From Verrucomicrobiota bacterium (GTDB lineage: Bacteria; Verrucomicrobiota; Verrucomicrobiia; Chthoniobacterales; UBA10450): a DNA stretch of 13,237 nt. A model generated the notes under the pieces. It was not told the origin of the DNA. It was given only the letters and a program-made list of their open reading frames with translations, and did not search any database. The position numbers were made by a program, and so were the translations under genes. Numbering within the stretch: the first letter of the stretch is position 1; each line of letters opens with the position of its first letter. Of this stretch, positions 6,568 through 13,237 are shown piece after piece. The stretch is from NCBI GenBank assembly GCA_003219395.1, contig QHOR01000028.1, positions 1-13,237 on the forward strand. Reading direction: 5' to 3'.

Positions 6568-7746
6568 ATGGGAATGTGGATAGGCAGGAATCGCAAAGCA
6601 CGCGTTACCTACGGATTTGATGAAATTGCGCTGGTACCGGGGCGCGTGACCATCAATCCGAACGAAGTCGATATCACGTTTCGTTTACCGCGCAGAGCAG
6701 AAGAGCCGCTCGAACTGAAAATTCCCATCCTTGCCAGCGCCATGGACGGAGTTGTCGATGTCCGCTTCGCCACCGCCATGAACCGATTGGGGGGATTGGC
6801 TGTTCTAAACCTCGAGGGGGTGCAGACGCGATACAAAAATCCTCAGGAAGTACTGCAAAAAATCGTCGACGCGGATAAATCCGAGATCACTGCGCTGCTG
6901 CAACGGATTTACCAGGAACCGGTTCAAGAAGATCTGATCGCGGCGCGTGTGCGCCAGATCAAAGATGGCGGTGTATTAGCGGCAGTCAGTTCCATTCCCC
7001 AGCGCGCGGCCGAGTTCGGGAAGATCGCACAGGAGGCGCGCGCAGATGTTTTTGTGGTACAAAGCACGGTTTCCACGGTGCGACACATTTCGTCGGAGTA
7101 CAAGTCGCTCGATCTGGAAAAGTTTTGCCGTGAAATGCGCATTCCTGTGATTGTCGGGAACGCTGTAGGTTATGACGTGACTTTCGAAATTATGGAATGC
7201 GGGCCGGCTGCCGTTTTGGTCGGTGTCGGTCCAGGGGCTGCTTGCACTTCTCGCGGCGTGCTTGGATTGGGTGTTCCGCAGGTCACGGCGTCAGTCGATT
7301 GTGCGGCGGCCCGCGACGCTTACTTCAAAAAAACATCACGCTACGTGCCAATCATCACTGATGGCGGGATGAGCAGGGGCGGTGACGTTTGCAAGGCGCT
7401 CGCTTGCGGCGCAGATGCGGTGATGGTCGGCAGCGCGTTTGCCAAAGCACAGGAGGCACCCGGACGCGGCTACCATTGGGGAATGGCCACGCCGCATGCC
7501 AATCTACCGCGAGGAACCCGGATCAAGGTGGGCGCCACAGGCTCACTGAAACAGATCCTCTTTGGCCCGGCCGAAGTAGACGATGGCAGTCAAAACCTCG
7601 TCGGTGCGATTACTACGTGTATGGGCAACGTTGGCGCTCGAAACCTTGCCGAATTTCAGCAAACCGAAATCATCATTGCGCCTTCGATCAAGACCGAAGG
7701 CAAACTCTTTCAAACAGTTCAAAGCGTTGGAATGGGAACGAGCTAA
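6568..7746 (+). CDS. guaB3: GuaB3-type IMP dehydrogenase (no CBS domains)
   Basis: IMP dehydrogenases oxidise IMP to XMP with NAD+, the committing step of guanine nucleotide synthesis. This 392-residue TIM-barrel protein has the catalytic loop GPGAACTSRGVLGLGVPQ with Cys226 as nucleophile, the phosphate-binding segment TDGGMSRGGD (264-273) with Asp265, and VMVGSAFA (286-293). Canonical GuaB is about 490 residues, with two CBS domains inserted after the first 90-100 residues. Here that region is an ordinary linker, so this is the shorter GuaB3 class, known from cyanobacteria and actinobacteria and long labelled IMPDH-related; a cyanobacterial member has been reported to be an active IMPDH. The ATG is preceded by GGAG with a 10-nt gap and lies 1 bp after the zinc-ribbon gene. 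Activity here is inferred. Confidence 0.9.
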   Translation: MGMWIGRNRKARVTYGFDEIALVPGRVTINPNEVDITFRLPRRAEEPLELKIPILASAMDGVVDVRFATAMNRLGGLAVLNLEGVQTRYKNPQEVLQKIVDADKSEITALLQRIYQEPVQEDLIAARVRQIKDGGVLAAVSSIPQRAAEFGKIAQEARADVFVVQSTVSTVRHISSEYKSLDLEKFCREMRIPVIVGNAVGYDVTFEIMECGPAAVLVGVGPGAACTSRGVLGLGVPQVTASVDCAAARDAYFKKTSRYVPIITDGGMSRGGDVCKALACGADAVMVGSAFAKAQEAPGRGYHWGMATPHANLPRGTRIKVGATGSLKQILFGPAEVDDGSQNLVGAITTCMGNVGARNLAEFQQTEIIIAPSIKTEGKLFQTVQSVGMGTS

Positions 7747-7789
7747 TGTTTTGACGTCTCGTCGTTTTGCGCCTTAACGATTCATCCCC

Positions 7790-9040
7790 ATGACCGATCG
7801 CAGAGTTGTTATCACCGGCATTGGCGTCATGACGCCAGTCGGCAATGACGTGGAGACGTTTTGGTCCAACCTTACGCACGGGGTCAGCGGCATCCATACA
7901 ATCGATGCATTCGATGCGTCGGCCTACGATTGCAAAATCGGCGGGCAAGTCCGCGATTTTGATCCAAAACTGTTTTTCAAAAATCCGAAGGATGTCCGCC
8001 GCACTGATCGATTTTCACAGCTCGCAATGGCAGCGTCAAAAATCGCACTCGAAGACAGCGGGATTGACGTAGCGAATCTCAAACAGCGGGATCGGTTCGG
8101 TGTTCTCGTCAGCAGTGGAATCGGCGGACTAAAAACCCTTCAAGATCAGCTGACAATCCTTCTGACCAAAGGACCTTCCCGGACTTCGCCGTTCACGATT
8201 CCAATGTTGCTCAGCAATATGGCAAGTGGCCTCATCTCGATGGAGTTCGACCTCCACGGCCCCAATATGTGTATCGTGACTGCCTGTGCCACCTCAAACA
8301 ATGCCATCGGTGAGTCGTGGCGAATCATCAAGTTTGGCGATGCCGACATTTTCCTCGCTGGCGGCTCGGAAGCATCCATCGTCGAGATTGGCCTGGCCGG
8401 ATTTTCTGCCATGAAGGCATTGAGCACCCGCAATGATGAACCTGAACGCGCCTCGCGTCCTTTTGATCGTGACCGAGATGGGTTCGTCGTCAGCGAAGGT
8501 GCAGGAATCGTCGTGGTGGAAGAATTGGAACACGCAAAAGCGCGTGGAGCAAAGATTTACTGTGAACTAACCGGCTACGGTCTTTCTGCCGATGCGTATC
8601 ACATGACGGCTCCGCCACCGGATGGCGAAGGTGCTGCGCGCGCGATGCAGTTAGCGTTAGACCATGCGCGGCTATCACCTGATCAGGTCGATTATATTAA
8701 CGCGCACGCTACGTCGACTGGTATCGGTGACATCTGCGAAACACGCGCAATAAAACGAGTGTTTGGAGACCATGCCCACAAGGTCGCGATCAGCTCTACC
8801 AAATCGATGACCGGCCACTTGTTAGGCGGCGCCGGTGGAATCGAAATGGCAGCGTGCGCGCTCGCTATCCGCGATTCCGTGATCCCGCCAACGATCAATC
8901 TGGAAAATCCGGGAGAAGAATGCGATCTCGATTACACACCAAATGTCGCACGCGAAAAGAAGGTGCGCGTTGCCTTAAACAACTCATTCGGCTTCGGTGG
9001 CCATAACGCTACCCTGGTTGCGGCTGCGTTTGAAAAATAA
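7790..9040 (+). CDS. fabF: Beta-ketoacyl-ACP synthase II (FabF)
   Basis: FabF condenses malonyl-ACP with acyl-ACP during fatty-acid chain elongation in the cytoplasm. The 416-residue length fits the family. The catalytic triad is visible: Cys166 in VTACATSNNAIG, His306 in NAHATSTGIGD, and His343 in KSMTGHLLGGAGG, with Lys338 also in place. The N-terminal RVVITGIGVMTPVG and C-terminal NNSFGFGGHNATL segments are characteristic of KAS I/II enzymes. It begins 43 bp after the GuaB3 stop, so it is probably co-transcribed. No acpP or fabG lies beside it. The usual HGTST is HATST here, a common variant. A KAS-like enzyme of a secondary pathway is a weaker alternative, since no biosynthetic cluster is present. 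Confidence 0.93.
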   Translation: MTDRRVVITGIGVMTPVGNDVETFWSNLTHGVSGIHTIDAFDASAYDCKIGGQVRDFDPKLFFKNPKDVRRTDRFSQLAMAASKIALEDSGIDVANLKQRDRFGVLVSSGIGGLKTLQDQLTILLTKGPSRTSPFTIPMLLSNMASGLISMEFDLHGPNMCIVTACATSNNAIGESWRIIKFGDADIFLAGGSEASIVEIGLAGFSAMKALSTRNDEPERASRPFDRDRDGFVVSEGAGIVVVEELEHAKARGAKIYCELTGYGLSADAYHMTAPPPDGEGAARAMQLALDHARLSPDQVDYINAHATSTGIGDICETRAIKRVFGDHAHKVAISSTKSMTGHLLGGAGGIEMAACALAIRDSVIPPTINLENPGEECDLDYTPNVAREKKVRVALNNSFGFGGHNATLVAAAFEK

Positions 9041-9138
9041 TGGTGGGCCATAACAGCTTGCTCGGGCAGGGAGTCAACGTCGGTCGATGCCTTTTGACTA
9101 TTCACCAGTCTCAAGTCACTTTTCAGCGCTACCAAAGC

Positions 9139-9209
9139 GCGGGCATAGCTTAATGGTAAAGTTCCAGCCTTCCAAGCTGGCAATGCGGGTTCGATTCCCG
9201 TTGCCCGCT
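9139..9209 (+). tRNA. tRNA-Gly (anticodon UCC)
   Basis: The 71-nt cloverleaf folds completely. Acceptor GCGGGCA (9139-9145) pairs with TGCCCGC (9202-9208). The D-stem is GCTT/AAGT. The anticodon stem CCAGC/GCTGG encloses the loop CTTCCAA with anticodon TCC at 9171-9173. The T-stem GCGGG/CCCGT closes the loop TTCGATT. The discriminator is T9209, and CCA is not encoded. Anticodon UCC reads GGA and, by wobble, GGG glycine codons. The gene-poor region begins directly after it. Confidence 0.97.
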
Positions 9210-9867
9210 GGTTTTCTACATTCCTCGTAAATGGACATGAACGGATGTCGCTGGACGTTCAGATGTTCTCACCATTAGTTCTGATCGCGCGCACTGTGTG
9301 CGTGGAAAACGCGATGCCGCCGTGCGATGTGCTCAATCTTGGCGTCGGGTTCGGTCAGTAGCAGCGCAACAGTCCGATAAGTCTTTGGCGGCGTTCTAAG
9401 CACGCGTTCCGCAGTGAAACGATCCTGGGCCGGCCGTTGGCTGGATTATGTTCACACGAAGAGATAAGCTGTTTCAAGGGAAGCGCAAACCGATGTTGTA
9501 ACAATCATCGAAATCAGACCATTTACAAACGGCTGGCAAGTGTATGAGCCGTTTAGTGTTCAGCCGGTGTCTGTTCGTAATGAGCGACGATCGACTAGGC
9601 TATTTGCGTTCTTTCGCTCTGGCCGCAGATCTCCGCTTCTAAATTCTTGACGGCGCTGTTGAACACCAGATCCCGTTCACCGAAGCAGATCGCTGTGTGA
9701 AGTGACAAATTCAATACTCAATTGCAACTCACGAGGCCCCGCTGCCAGCGATTATTCATGCTGCGGCGCGAACAGAACGGGAGTGAAGCGACCATCTCCA
9801 AATGAGGCCATCTGTGCGAAAATTCACGCATCCGTTGTCGGAATATTTGACAAGCAGGTAAGGTGTT
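9210..9867 (+). other. Gene-poor stretch downstream of tRNA-Gly
   Basis: No intact gene is supported here. The only coding-like signal is the frameshifted remnant at 9498-9705, annotated separately. Open frames elsewhere are short, lack family resemblance and overlap each other. A candidate ribosome site for the following gene (AGG and AAGG at 9856-9863) closes the region. No tRNA-end duplication, transposase or integrase remnant was found. Confidence 0.5.
9498..9705 (+). pseudogene. Frameshifted remnant of a small (about 70 aa) unknown protein family
   Basis: One frame (from 9498) reads VTIIEIRPFTNGWQVYEPF and continues to an FRSG motif near 9615 before a stop at 9648. A second frame (from 9622) reads ADLRF, a stop, then ILDGAVEHQIPFTEADR and ends at 9703-9705. 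Joined, these give the order IEIRPF..GW..FE, FRSGEIR, ILD..G.VE..IPFTEADR. I recognise this from memory as a short family of no known function that occurs in Verrucomicrobia genomes. A shift of reading frame around 9615-9622 and an internal TAA at 9640-9642 break it. There is no start codon in the first frame; an ATG lies just upstream at 9493, but out of frame. The family match is recollection, not a database result. Confidence 0.55.
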
Positions 9868-11577
9868 GTGGTAGAAAGAAGCGTATCATCGACTGCGCGT
9901 TTGAAAGCTTTACTTCTCATTTCCTTGCTTGTCGCTGCAGGTGTGTGGAGCGCGATTCTTCCAACACACGCGCAGGTTAACGTTACTCAGTATCACAACC
10001 ATAGTTCGCGTGACGGGCTTTATATTGATCCAGCCTTCACACAGTCAGCTACGGCGAACCTGACACGCGACTTAAACTTCGACGGTACGATCGTAGGGCC
10101 CGTCTTAACGCAACCGCTTTACATCGAGGGCGGTCCAGCCGGACCAATGATCATTATAGTAACCGAATCGAATAATGTGTACGCACTCGACCCTATTGAT
10201 GGCACCATTATTTGGCAGCGAAACGTGGGCGCTCCGGTGCCGGCAGCCGATCTCTTCTGCACTGAGGTTGGTTCAATGGGAATCATCGGAACTCCCGTTG
10301 TCGACCTCGCTTCACGGGCGCTCTTTTTGAACGCGATGACGACGCCTGATGGCGGCACAACTATAAAACATTATATCATTTCCCTTAACGTGGACACGGG
10401 CGCCATCAACGCAGGCTGGCCGGTGGACGTGGCGGCGATGGCTCAATACAACGGCACGACCTTCACTGCGCGGATCCAACAACAACGAGGGGCGCTCGCC
10501 ATCGTTGGCAACATTCTTTATGTTGGATACGGGGGCATAGGGGATTGCAGCTTATATCATGGCTGGTTGGTGGGAGTGCCGATCAACAATCCGGCGAGTG
10601 TGACAGCATGGGCCACCAGCGCCAACGGCGGCGGTATATGGGGTACTGGCGGCGTCGCTAGTGACGGCACCAATCCGTTCGCTACGACCAGCAACACCTA
10701 CAACACAGGAGGCAACTGGGGTGGCGGCGAAGCAGTTATTCGTTTTCAAGCGGGCCCCCTCTTCAGCGGTCATGCCAGCGATTACTGGGCCCCGACCAAT
10801 TGGCTTCAGCTCGACAACGGCAACCAAGATGTGGGCGCCTCGGGTCCGTTGTTGGTGGAGGTGCCGGGGACAACGCCCTCCCGTCTTATCGTCCAGATGG
10901 GCAAAGATGAGTATGCGCATCTACTTAATCGCGATAGCCTTGGTGGTATCACCGCGCCGATCGCGGAAGCACGGGTAGCCTTCAGCTACATATATGGCGG
11001 GCCAGCCACGTACCGAACTGACCAAGGCACGTATGTTGCTTTCCGCGCCGGCCGCGACGCGCTCAACACTTTCCGCATTACTGCAACCAGTCCACCTACC
11101 ATTGTCAACGGATGGAGTACGTACCCCATGAACGGATGCGGGTCGCCTTTCGTCACCTCCACGGACGGTACTAATAACATGATCGTCTGGGTGGTCGGCA
11201 CTGGCGACAAGTATGGCTCCGGCGGCGACCAGCGATTACACGGTTACGACGGCAATACTGGTGCTGTTGTTTATGCGGGCGGCGGTACCAACGAATTAAT
11301 GGCGAGCACGCGCTCGTACAGCACTACTGGCATCGTTGCCCGCGGACGCATCTATGTTGCTAGTGACAACAAAGTCTATGCTTTTAAGCTGCAATGCGTG
11401 GTTCCTAACTTCATAGGGACCCGCATCAGGAGAGCTACTCGGACTTGGTTGGCTGCTGGATTTAAGAAATCCAACATTAGCAAGATCGGAAATCCTGGTC
11501 AGCGAATCAATTTCCAAAGTATTCCTGCTGGAACATCGGCGGATTGTGGCACAACTAAGATTACGGTTAGCCATTGA
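9868..11577 (+). CDS. Exported PQQ-like beta-propeller protein with C-terminal PASTA domain
   Basis: The 569-residue protein is exported. A signal peptide of about 36 residues has a basic start, a hydrophobic core at 12-30 and a likely cleavage site at THA-Q (33-36). The main part is a PQQ-type beta-propeller: NNVYALDPIDGTIIWQ (102-117), LHGYDGNTGAVVYAGG (457-472) and GRIYVASDNKVYAFKL (493-508) are typical blades. Long Gly/Asn/Thr-rich stretches lie between them, for example about 252-290. Residues 510-569 read as one PASTA domain (VVPNFIGTRIRRATRTWLAA, then GFKK and FQSIPAGT), with Cys510 and Cys560 placed to form a disulfide. PASTA domains bind peptidoglycan or mediate surface contacts. The start is GTG at 9868, preceded by AGGTAAGG. 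It stands alone in gene-poor DNA. Whether it binds PQQ or acts as an enzyme cannot be told; structural or binding roles are equally possible. Confidence 0.8.
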   Translation: MVERSVSSTARLKALLLISLLVAAGVWSAILPTHAQVNVTQYHNHSSRDGLYIDPAFTQSATANLTRDLNFDGTIVGPVLTQPLYIEGGPAGPMIIIVTESNNVYALDPIDGTIIWQRNVGAPVPAADLFCTEVGSMGIIGTPVVDLASRALFLNAMTTPDGGTTIKHYIISLNVDTGAINAGWPVDVAAMAQYNGTTFTARIQQQRGALAIVGNILYVGYGGIGDCSLYHGWLVGVPINNPASVTAWATSANGGGIWGTGGVASDGTNPFATTSNTYNTGGNWGGGEAVIRFQAGPLFSGHASDYWAPTNWLQLDNGNQDVGASGPLLVEVPGTTPSRLIVQMGKDEYAHLLNRDSLGGITAPIAEARVAFSYIYGGPATYRTDQGTYVAFRAGRDALNTFRITATSPPTIVNGWSTYPMNGCGSPFVTSTDGTNNMIVWVVGTGDKYGSGGDQRLHGYDGNTGAVVYAGGGTNELMASTRSYSTTGIVARGRIYVASDNKVYAFKLQCVVPNFIGTRIRRATRTWLAAGFKKSNISKIGNPGQRINFQSIPAGTSADCGTTKITVSH

Positions 11578-12300
11578 GCTACGCGGGGGACCGGCAGCAG
11601 ATCAACATGAGGAATGCCCTACGAGATCCGGCCGTGTATACCATGCTAAGTGCAAAAAAAATGACTGATAGCGATATCGCGACGCTATGACCATTCAGGA
11701 CTCGTCCGCACATCCTTTTCGGAGCAGACGATCCGCTTCATTTTCAACATCTAGGGTCAAAGAAGCATTCTAGGCAAATTTATCAGGGACGGTGCCAAGC
11801 AGACAAGATGAGCGTCGCTGTTGTCGCGTGGTGTTTGGAGCTGCATCTCAACCGCGGTTGTCACAGTATGAGGCGGCAATAGCTTGTGGGCCAGGCGGCC
11901 CGACGGCCTTTGTCCGGTGGCATCAGCTAAGTCCGTGTCATTTCAGGCCAGAAATCTTTGAGGATGTTGCGGCGCTTCGGCATAGAATTTATTGACCGCA
12001 AAGGCCAATCCTTTCGTTGTTGAGGCTTGATCTGTTGGCATACGCGAAGTACCCACAACTCGCGCAGTTCACTCTAGAAAATCTTTCATAGTACAGGCGT
12101 TCGTCGGCTATAAAATTTTTCAACTGCCTTTGCTTGGCTTTTGTTGGCTTGCGGAGAGTGTTATCTGCAGCCACTCGGTACCACTAAGCCACCACTCCTT
12201 TAATTCGTCCGTGTTCAGGACCGGCTTCACCTACAGGCCTTCCCAGCTTGAAATAGGTGTCCCTTGATCCGTTGCCGACAACCTCAGCACAGCAGGTCGG
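11578..12300 (+). other. Gene-poor stretch after the propeller-PASTA gene
   Basis: No gene is firmly supported. A small inverted repeat, ATAGCG/CGCTAT (11668-11688, 9-nt loop), sits beside an A8 run (11654-11661). Read on the minus strand it is a short hairpin followed, after 6 nt, by T8, so it is a weak terminator-like element with no obvious gene to end. A minus-strand frame at 11989-12174 is listed separately. Other open frames are short and without family resemblance. Confidence 0.4.
11989..12174 (-). CDS. Possible small Cys-containing protein, doubtful
   Basis: A 61-residue minus-strand frame starts at GTG 12174 and ends at TAA 11991-11989. It is Lys/Arg-rich at the N-terminus, has NFIADERLYYERF in the middle, and carries CASC (about 37-40) with a further Cys near the C-terminus (GLCGQ), which could be part of a small metal site. 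The frame is bounded upstream by an in-frame TAG, there is no Shine-Dalgarno, and no family is recognised. Its composition looks more protein-like than the neighbouring chance frames, but it may be a remnant. Confidence 0.25.
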   Translation of the reverse strand: MAADNTLRKPTKAKQRQLKNFIADERLYYERFSRVNCASCGYFAYANRSSLNNERIGLCGQ

Positions 12301-12303
12301 AGT

Positions 12304-12579
12304 TTGGGCTGGGTCTCAGCCGGGGATTCCGAAGGGGGAACGATCTGCATTGTTGATGCTCACCGCGACAATGGCACGAGGTTCGTCGTTCGGTCAGATG
12401 AAATGCTATCAGCATTTGTTGAAGTCGAGAGCATCACGCACGAATTAGCACTTTCAGCGCTCTTGGTAATGACAGTAATTGAGATCGTTCACCGTCTCGC
12501 AACTGCTCCAATAAGGTTTTCTCATTCGTCAAGGCTCCCGCAAAAGCCAAGCTGGGAGGCAGTATTGAACTCGCTCTAA
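12304..12579 (+). CDS. Small unknown protein or remnant, copy 1 of a duplicated family
   Basis: An open frame of 91 residues starts at TTG 12304. Its coding-like core is ICIVDAHRDNGTRFVVRSDE followed by MLSAFVEVESITHE (about residues 15-48, to 12444). I recall this D-A-H-R ... RFVVR.DEKL.AF.ELE pattern as a short, multi-copy family of unknown function in Verrucomicrobia. A second, diverged and frameshifted copy lies 0.5 kb downstream. After residue 48 the frame continues for another 43 residues without resemblance to the family, so the original stop may have been lost. The TTG start has no convincing ribosome site. It could be a decayed gene that is still open by chance. No function can be assigned. 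Confidence 0.4.
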   Translation: MGWVSAGDSEGGTICIVDAHRDNGTRFVVRSDEMLSAFVEVESITHELALSALLVMTVIEIVHRLATAPIRFSHSSRLPQKPSWEAVLNSL

Positions 12580-12857
12580 GCAGGAATGTGTTGGCAAAAC
12601 ATTTTGAAAGCTTCCTTGTCCAGTTTCCGTAGATGTCAGCATGGACACCATCCGACCTCTGAGAAAAGTTGTTCCGCTAGATGCGATGATCTCCGGTCGG
12701 CCAGTGATGCAGTGAACCCGAGTAAGTTGGGACGTAAGCTGGCAAAATCCGAGCGGATTAAAGACTTAGCAGCGATGCGCTACTACGAAGGGTGGCAGCA
12801 TGATTGCACAATGATGCTAGACGTTCTGTAAGAGTTTTGCTGCCCGCGAACGGCTAG

Positions 12858-13047
12858 CACGTCGTAGGGCATTGCGGCGACAGAAAGCATTTCGTCGTGC
12901 GACCCGGAAGAAAAACTGGCAGCGTTTCTGGATTTTGAAAGAGCCATCCGCGAATTATTCCGCAAGGTTTACGTTGTGAGCGAATTCGCGGATAAAATCG
13001 ATGGGGTGAAGAAAATAGTTCCGAATCCTAGTGCGGCAGGTAATTGA
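12858..13047 (+). pseudogene. Frameshifted copy 2 of the same small protein family
   Basis: One frame, following a TAG at 12855-12857, reads HVVGHCGDRKHFVVR up to about 12902. The next frame continues DPEEKLAAFLDFERAIREL and runs on to TGA at 13045-13047. Aligning from the FVVR codons to the matching Glu codon gives 64 nt here (12891-12954) and 63 nt in copy 1 (12382-12444), so a single extra base explains the frame change. There is no usable start codon, and the TAG lies where the N-terminus should continue. The last 20 bp overlap the end of the convergent homoserine dehydrogenase gene. Confidence 0.5.
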
Positions 13048-13237
13048 GCAACTTGAGGATATCGGAGAAAACGCCCATCGCTGTGACATCCGCGCCCGCC
13101 CCGGGGCCCTGAACAACGAGAGGGGTACGGGAATAACGTTTCGTCGTAAATGCGATGATGTTGTCGCTGCCCTTGGTAGCGGCGATTGGATGATCGTGCG
13201 GGAACTCTCTGATTCCAGCGCTCACGCGACTGCCTTC
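13028..13237 (-). CDS. thrA: Homoserine dehydrogenase C-terminus, bifunctional aspartokinase/HSD (ThrA) type, 5' part outside window
   Basis: The last 69 codons of a minus-strand gene are present; the frame is open to the right edge. The sequence contains KGSDNIIAFTTKRYSRTPLV and then GPGAGADVTAMGVFSDIL, ending a few residues later at NYLPH. This is the C-terminal end of the homoserine dehydrogenase domain, with the GPGAGA.VTA.GVF.DIL block seen in bifunctional aspartokinase/homoserine dehydrogenases, including the plant enzymes. Monofunctional enzymes usually read GPTASAVV-like sequence in this block and carry a further ACT domain, which is absent here. The enzyme reduces aspartate semialdehyde to homoserine for threonine and methionine synthesis. 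A fused aspartokinase domain is an inference, since it lies outside the window. No clear terminator follows the TAG. Confidence 0.88.
   Translation of the reverse strand, partial: EGSRVSAGIREFPHDHPIAATKGSDNIIAFTTKRYSRTPLVVQGPGAGADVTAMGVFSDILKLLNYLPH

Noticed and set aside
9094..9122. Possible promoter for tRNA-Gly (TTGACT, then CACTTT 17 bp on)
   Set aside because: The -35 part is good but the -10 part has almost no match to consensus, so it is not supported.
9702..9980. Plus-strand frame of 92 codons before the propeller gene
   Set aside because: It overlaps the signal peptide region of the propeller-PASTA gene in another frame, is Cys/Arg-rich without motif order, and starts inside the end of the broken small gene.
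11654..11688. Terminator-like hairpin plus A/T run
   Set aside because: The stem is only 6 bp and faces the minus strand, where no supported gene ends nearby. Kept as a remark under the intergenic entry only.
11792..11995. Plus-strand frame of 67 codons
   Set aside because: No motif, no ribosome site and no family resemblance; it barely overlaps a competing minus-strand frame, and neither is firmly supported.
12586..12831. Plus-strand frame of 81 codons between the two small-family copies
   Set aside because: No recognisable motif, no ribosome site, and irregular composition. It is in the same frame as part of copy 2 but separated by two stops, which I read as chance.
12838..12850. Repeat of the tRNA-Gly 3' end (TGCCCGC) as a possible attachment site
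   Set aside because: Only about 7-8 bases match, far short of a real att duplication, and no integrase is present.

Overview
The window looks like chromosomal DNA of a Gram-negative bacterium, most likely a soil Verrucomicrobiota related to Chthoniobacterales/Udaeobacter. That placement is inference. It rests on a short division cluster with weak Shine-Dalgarno signals and frequent GTG starts, a TolQ/TolR/TonB-type module whose ExbD-like subunit has Asn instead of Asp, a GuaB3-type IMP dehydrogenase, a plant-like aspartokinase/homoserine dehydrogenase C-terminus, and relics of small protein families I associate with this phylum from memory.

Layout. (1) Positions 1-3700, minus strand: start of the dcw (division/cell wall) cluster, in transcription order mraZ, rsmH, ftsL-like, ftsI-type penicillin-binding protein (PBP). 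The genes are tightly packed: one ATGA overlap, one TAA directly abutting ATG. The PBP runs off the left edge. Four 10-bp-phased MraZ boxes precede mraZ. (2) Positions 3739-9040, plus strand: a divergent exported protein built from 26-residue YD-like repeats, then an ExbB/TolQ homologue, an ExbD/TolR homologue and a TonB-like protein, a tiny membrane zinc ribbon, GuaB3-type IMP dehydrogenase and FabF. From exbB to fabF the spacing suggests co-transcription, broken only by a hairpin-forming spacer of about 93 bp between exbB and exbD. (3) tRNA-Gly(UCC) at 9139-9209. (4) Positions 9210-13027: gene-poor, decayed DNA with one intact gene, an exported PQQ-like beta-propeller protein ending in a PASTA domain, plus frameshifted remnants of small genes. 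(5) Right edge, minus strand: the last 69 codons of a ThrA-type homoserine dehydrogenase.

How the genes work together. MraZ, RsmH, FtsL and the PBP serve septal cell-wall synthesis and its control. The ExbB/ExbD/TonB-like set would form an envelope energy-transducing complex, but both key pore positions (the ExbD Asp and the second ExbB Thr) are replaced, so its energetics may be unusual. GuaB3 and FabF are housekeeping enzymes for guanine nucleotide and fatty acid synthesis. The strongest candidates for novelty are the altered motor module, the propeller-PASTA fusion, and the two diverged copies of a small protein family in the decayed region.
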